Shown: in pieces, positions 46,190 through 50,471 of the stretch
Layout: each line of letters starts with the position of its first letter
Numbering within the stretch: position 1 is the first letter of the stretch
NCBI GenBank assembly: GCA_000708835.1
Contig: DF237503.1
Span: forward strand, 1 to 50,471
DNA: 50,471 bases
Direction: 5' to 3'
DNA from: Klebsormidium nitens
Lineage: Eukaryota; Streptophyta; Klebsormidiophyceae; Klebsormidiales; Klebsormidiaceae
Program-made: the position numbers and the translations under genes
Notes under the pieces: model-generated
Seen by the model: only the letters and a program-made list of their open reading frames with translations
What the model was told of the DNA's origin: nothing
Databases searched by the model: none

Positions 46190-47770
46190 ATGCAATCGTG
46201 GCTCTTCATCGGTGTTCTGAGCGCGCTCGCGTTTCCCGCGACCTTCGGGTGCTTTGCTATGCTTTTCTACATGAGCATTGCACTCGGAAAATGGCTCTTC
46301 AGAGCTTCAGGGGGGTCCAGCCAGCCGCCTGGGGCCCCCCCTGCTCCTGTGTCCACGCCAAATCCGGATTCCCAGGAGCTGGGACTGTCTGGATCCGGCG
46401 GTGGTAGCGTGGCGCCGGGATCGGAGGACGGGGCTTCGCAAAATAATCTGGTGGGCTGGTAATGCTCGGTCCCGTCCTGGTTGGTAGATTTTGTGGCGTA
46501 AAAACTGTTCGATAAGTCGGTGGACGCTGTTCAAAAATTCGGTGGACGCGTCCTTCCTCTCAACCTTCTTTTTGAAGGCACAATTTTGAGGCTTCATAAC
46601 ATCTAGAAGATGGGTAAGAAAGCAATGACATATTACCTAATTAGGAAAGCTGCGTCAAGCTTCACTGTGCTGGGCAAATTTCCTGTTTTTCCCCTTATAC
46701 CACCGTGTTCGCCCGTTATCGAGCCAAGCAGCTCGTTAACAATGCAGCTCCTTACTTGGCCGTGCCCCTCCCCTCTGCTCTTCTGAATGATCGTGCTTCT
46801 TAGTCCCAACTTATCCAAACAGAATATAATTTCAGTTCTGCGGTAGTCAGGACCGCGATTGAAAGCAAGAAGGGTGGGCGTTCTATTTTTCCTGTGGCAC
46901 TTTCTGCAGATTGATCCAACTTCAAATCAGCTTTCCGTCAAATAACCTCTCAACAGACTCTTTCTCTCGCAGAAGGGCTTTACGAAAGGGTCGGTCCCAT
47001 TTCTTCTAAATTTTCGAATTTCGAGGTGTAGATTTGGTTCCATTGACTCTTCTCAAGGTAAAAGGTCGAAATTTTTGCCGTTTTTCTCAGAGGGGCCAAA
47101 GCGTACTGCGGGCGCTCCGCTTGTTACGGCAGGCGAAGGCGGAAGACAATTCCCAGCAGCGGAAACGGATCGACGCCCTGCCGACGTGGCAGATCGAGAG
47201 CGTCGATTCGGAGCAGAACGCCTGCGCGGTGTGTCTGGAGCCGCAGACCATTGGCCTGAAGGTGGGACGTATAACTAGTTGGGCTGGAAGTTTGGGGTTT
47301 GGCTCGTGTGCGCATCGGTGAAAGGAAGGTCTTCGATTTGACAGCAAAACTTTGAGAATCTGCATTCGTGATCAATTGACAGGATCTTATTGCAAAAGGT
47401 TCATAGACACGAGGACCTGGGCGAATATGAAAAGAAGAGGCCTTTTGTCGGTGATCCACTCTGGTTTTCTTCCACGGACCTCCTGCTTTCAAATGGCCGC
47501 GCTCGGCTGGGTCTAACGATTCAAACCACGCTTGATACTGCAGAACTTGATGAAAGTAAAAAACTGTCGTCTTTTAATACATGGACGTTACGAAATGGCT
47601 CATTTTGCATCATTGAATCCTCCCTCATCTCCTTCTTTCAGGTCCGATCTCTGCCGTGCAATCACATTTTCTGCAAAGCATGCATCGACGCGTGGCTCCT
47701 TCTGGGGGCCGCCACGTGTCCGGACTGCCGTGCGGACGCGTTCCCGGGGGGCGAGCAAGAAAGCCATTGA
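46190..47770 (+). CDS. Membrane-anchored RING finger protein
   Basis: Probable E3 ubiquitin ligase. Exons: 46190-46450, 47091-47261, 47642-47770; 186 residues, all joins phase 0. Residues 3-33 form a hydrophobic membrane segment (FIGVLSALAFPATFGCFAML, ending GKWLF). A Pro/Gly/Ser-rich linker follows, then a basic helix (SVLRALRLLRQAKAED) and a C-terminal RING: CAVC from exon 2, then LPCNHIFCKACIDAW and CPDC from exon 3. The ligands read C-x2-C, C-x-H, C-x2-C, C-x2-C, the C3HC4 type. The RING is cut by intron 2 between its first cysteine pair and the rest. The ATG at 46190 is the only one that keeps the membrane segment at the N-terminus. A paralogue begins 3.6 kb downstream. Confidence 0.88.
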
Positions 47771-49851
47771 ACGGAGAAACAACTCGCGTCGAGTTCCACG
47801 TCTGAGACTGCCCTGCTAGCTACGATCAAACGCCGCGATCGAAAGGTTCGTAAGCATTCATAAGGCTGCCGAATGTAGACAGCGCTTTTTTAATGGGAGC
47901 ATCTTTGAGTCCCTAACGAAACAACGGATGGGTTTCACCTGGACATGAAGGACCTGAGCAGACTTGCTAGTCGAAGCGTCTGTAGTACTTGTTCCACAGG
48001 CCGGCTTGTGTAAAATAAGATACTGCTCATAGTAATATCAGGGCGACCTTTTTGCGTCTGCCCCACCCCGCTCTGCATTGGTTCTGACAAGTATCCGTGC
48101 TGGGTTGTCAGGGCGAGGCTTGCAACTGAGCGTCATATCCGTTGCGAGGACAGCCCATCAACTCCATCAACCGGTCTAGTGATCTGCTTCTCGTCGATAG
48201 CTACACACGGACCAGAATCCGCTTGGATCCTTGGATCAGTAAAATTATCTTCGTGGTTTGGGCCTCCCAAAAGGGGAATACCAATTTCGAATGTGGTGAC
48301 GAGACAACTCTTTCCAGCAGCCTGCCCACCGTAACGTTCTCCATAACTGGTGCAAATCAGTGGCCTGTGGACGCTTTTACTTGGTCATGAGAGTTTATTG
48401 ACGGTGAATCTAGGACGTGCAAACAGATCCGTATCATTTTCATCATCATAGCGGAACACACCGCAAGCAAGTCCTAGCAAATCTCGTGTACATGTGCGTT
48501 CAGGAATATATCATGTGTCTTTGACCTTTGCCTGTTTCTTATTATTCAGACGCGGTCCTCTAATACGACAAGGTAGTCTCCTGCTTTTCTCAATGTCATT
48601 AGGAAACGAATGTGCCCACGATAGATTCGTCTACCTTGTACAAGAGCGATTCTTTAGGCTTTAGTACAGAAGCTTTGACAGGTGTTGATATCCGTACGTC
48701 CTTGTAGATCGGCACCTAGGTATGAGATGTGGTAGCGTTAGGCCTAGTCAACCCCTACAGTGTGCTCGCAGTCGACATATCCGAGGCCATCAGCAATCAT
48801 CACGGTTTTGCCACGTGTCACGTTTCCGTTACACAAGCATAAGCCAAACCTAACTGTAATTACGGGACAATACAGTTCTGTACTAGAGTTGGGCTGCTTT
48901 TTGGACTTTTTGTCGGACTTTCCGTGCCACTTAGGTGACTCCACCAAGGTTCTCATGCGAGGAAGATCAGGCTTCGTTAAATTCGATGATCCGCTCTGCG
49001 TTTCGAAATACGAGCTTGGACAGTGTATATGTACAGGACACTAATACAATCCAGCTGTTTGGCGATGTTCCAGTCTGGCACAGGTTTCGGTTAGGATGAA
49101 TCTCACCTTCTTATCAGGGCAAAGGACACCTCCATTGTCACCACCATCGAGCTCTAGAGAAGGAACAGACTCTTCATTCGATTGGCTCCTGGAACGGGTC
49201 AATTTGGATGGGCTTCAGTTGTTGAACATAAGAAAGCGCTTCATCAGATGCTTGAAGGTTTGGCAGAAGCTGGATGGGTGCCAAGAAGCGGGCTTGTATT
49301 GAACATAAAGCTCCATCTCCCTTTTCCTTGGTGGGTCGACAAGGTCTCCTTTTCGCCATATAAAGACAATATAATCCTGTCCTCACCAGAAAGACTGGTA
49401 AGGCTTCTTACCTTTTACTTTGTCCCCTCCTCCGAGGCCTGTACGTATCTTTGATCTGTCTTGCTTTCGAATGGAAACATCAAAAGATACGTTTGTCGGG
49501 GGAGCGACATGAGAAAGGAGTTGAGCTTTCCGCGTGAAAACCTAAACCCAATCGGACGTCCACATGAAGAACCTACAATACAGAGCAATTCCGATTGAAA
49601 TTGTAATTCTTAATCTAACATCCTCTAGTCAAGAATTGCGTTGGATAAATTACTATTTCTTGATTTTTGTCGACACACTACAGAACGTGCTGCATGAGAA
49701 CAAAGAAGCCCAAAAAGCTGGTAAGCGCGGACGTCGTAAATCAGAAGAGTTGTTACCAACGAGCAGCTTTCGAAATACTTCCCACCTTAGAACTATGCCC
49801 AAGCCCTATTTCCAGCATGCAGATTAGCAGCCTCCGTGCGCGCGCGCAAAT
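47771..49851. other. Spacer between RING paralogues
   Basis: About 2 kb. It holds open stretches on the plus strand (48142-48390, 48760-49044, 49182-49454) that I cannot join into a gene; the first vaguely resembles an aspartic protease. Otherwise nothing was recognised. Confidence 0.4.
48142..48390 (+). pseudogene. Possible aspartic-protease remnant
   Basis: The end of this open frame reads NFECGDETTLSSSLPTVTF followed by SITGANQWPVDAF and a stop. The pattern C...LPTVTF-I-G resembles the C-terminal lobe of pepsin-like (A1) proteases, where the cysteine precedes an LP-(D/T)-(V/I)-TF strand. No active-site DTG/DSG or ILGD motif was found close by, so if the match is real it is a fragment. The similarity rests on a few residues and may be chance. 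Confidence 0.2.
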
Positions 49852-50471
49852 ATGTCCTGGGGTGACACGTGGCTTTTGATCGGCATCATGAGCCCACTTC
49901 TGCTCCCCGCAAGTGTGGGCTGTCTCGTCCTCTTCTTTCACGTGACCATAAAGCTGGAAAAGTGGCTCCGCAACGCTTCCGGGGGGTCCGAACAGCTGTC
50001 CGAGAACCCCCCTGCGCCTGCACCCACGCTCGGCCCGGTATCCCCGGAGCTGGCCGGGGCCGGAGTGCTCGACTCGGCACGGGTGCTCGAGTTGGAGGAC
50101 GGAGCGCCGGAAAACAATCTGGTGCGTCCTGGCAACTGTGAAAGCCAGTTCCGAGCTCGCATCGCTTCTTTGAAAGTGTTCAAACTGCAGACGTTTGCTC
50201 CTGCGTTGATTCGTTGTAATATCTCAAGCGACAGCGCTTCAGCAGGGTAAGCGCCAGCCCCCAGGGGTCGCGCCAGGCACGCGCGCTTTGAGAAGAGGAT
50301 TGCTGTTAGCCCGGGGAGCTTCGTGAAACGCCAAGTGCTATTGACATTCTCCTGCATATTGAGGGAACCTGCAGCAAGCGAGGCTCTATTTCTTAGCACC
50401 TTTCGATCGTTCGTTTTCACCTAAGCCCGATTCATTGTCGAGTGCCTCACTTGACGCTCCTGTCACGTTTC
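49852..50471 (+). CDS. RING gene paralogue, first exon (window ends)
   Basis: The visible coding exon is 49852-50121 (90 codons), followed by a GTGCGT donor in the same place and phase as in the RING gene at 46190. It has an N-terminal membrane segment (TWLLIGIMSPLLLPASVGCL, then VTIKLEKWL). It shares the block KWL--ASGGS-Q with the upstream copy, has the same proline-rich linker, and ends ENNL where the other ends QNNL. The RING exons must lie beyond the window. The bases from 50122 on are read as intron. Confidence 0.75.

Noticed and set aside
1-50471. CRISPR arrays, insertion sequences, prophage or bacterial operons
   Set aside because: The genes are intron-containing and eukaryotic, and no transposase or reverse-transcriptase motif was seen.

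Overview
The window is nuclear DNA of a eukaryote, most likely a flagellate member of the green plant lineage. Genes are widely spaced and rich in spliceosomal introns (GT-AG, mostly 350-1000 bp, with one GC-AG). The DUF2048 hydrolase reads closest to land-plant versions, two genes (IFT122 and ARL3) belong to the cilium, and there is a plant-style Agenet protein and F-box/LRR genes. A streptophyte alga such as Klebsormidium fits best. A moss, lycophyte or fern with motile sperm is the alternative. This is inference from gene content; no database was searched.

Layout. 452-5287 (+) is a seven-exon F-box/LRR gene. 6504-9009 (-) is a four-exon gene of unknown function. 9959-19729 (+) is a very long Agenet/Tudor-type gene whose large C-terminal part holds unrecognised, internally duplicated domains; coding-like segments continue to about 21000. 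21895-31684 (-) is a complete nine-exon IFT122 (intraflagellar transport complex A). 34091-35500 (+) is a single-exon F-box/LRR gene. 36817-40865 (-) is a six-exon ABHD18/DUF2048 alpha/beta hydrolase. 42125-44735 (+) is a seven-exon ARL3 GTPase. 46190-47770 (+) is a three-exon membrane-anchored RING protein, and 49852 to the end (+) is the first exon of its tandem paralogue. Exon joins were made by hand from splice consensus, reading phase and protein continuity. Every join in the F-box, IFT122, ABHD18, ARL3 and RING models keeps phase.

The most unusual signal is three intronic tandem arrays (unit about 140-185 bp) in which each unit carries a copy of one edge of a neighbouring real exon plus adjoining intron. 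One follows exon 4 of the first F-box gene (exon 3' edge and donor). The other two flank exon 6 of IFT122 on both sides: 5'-edge/acceptor copies lie before it and 3'-edge copies after it. They look like serial duplications of splice junctions, now at different stages of decay, and each clean unit could act as an alternative splice site.

Functionally, IFT122 and ARL3 point to cilium building and lipidated-cargo traffic. The F-box and RING genes are ubiquitin-ligase components. The Agenet protein is a candidate chromatin or histone-mark reader. The hydrolase is a housekeeping enzyme. Nothing suggests an operon-like unit.
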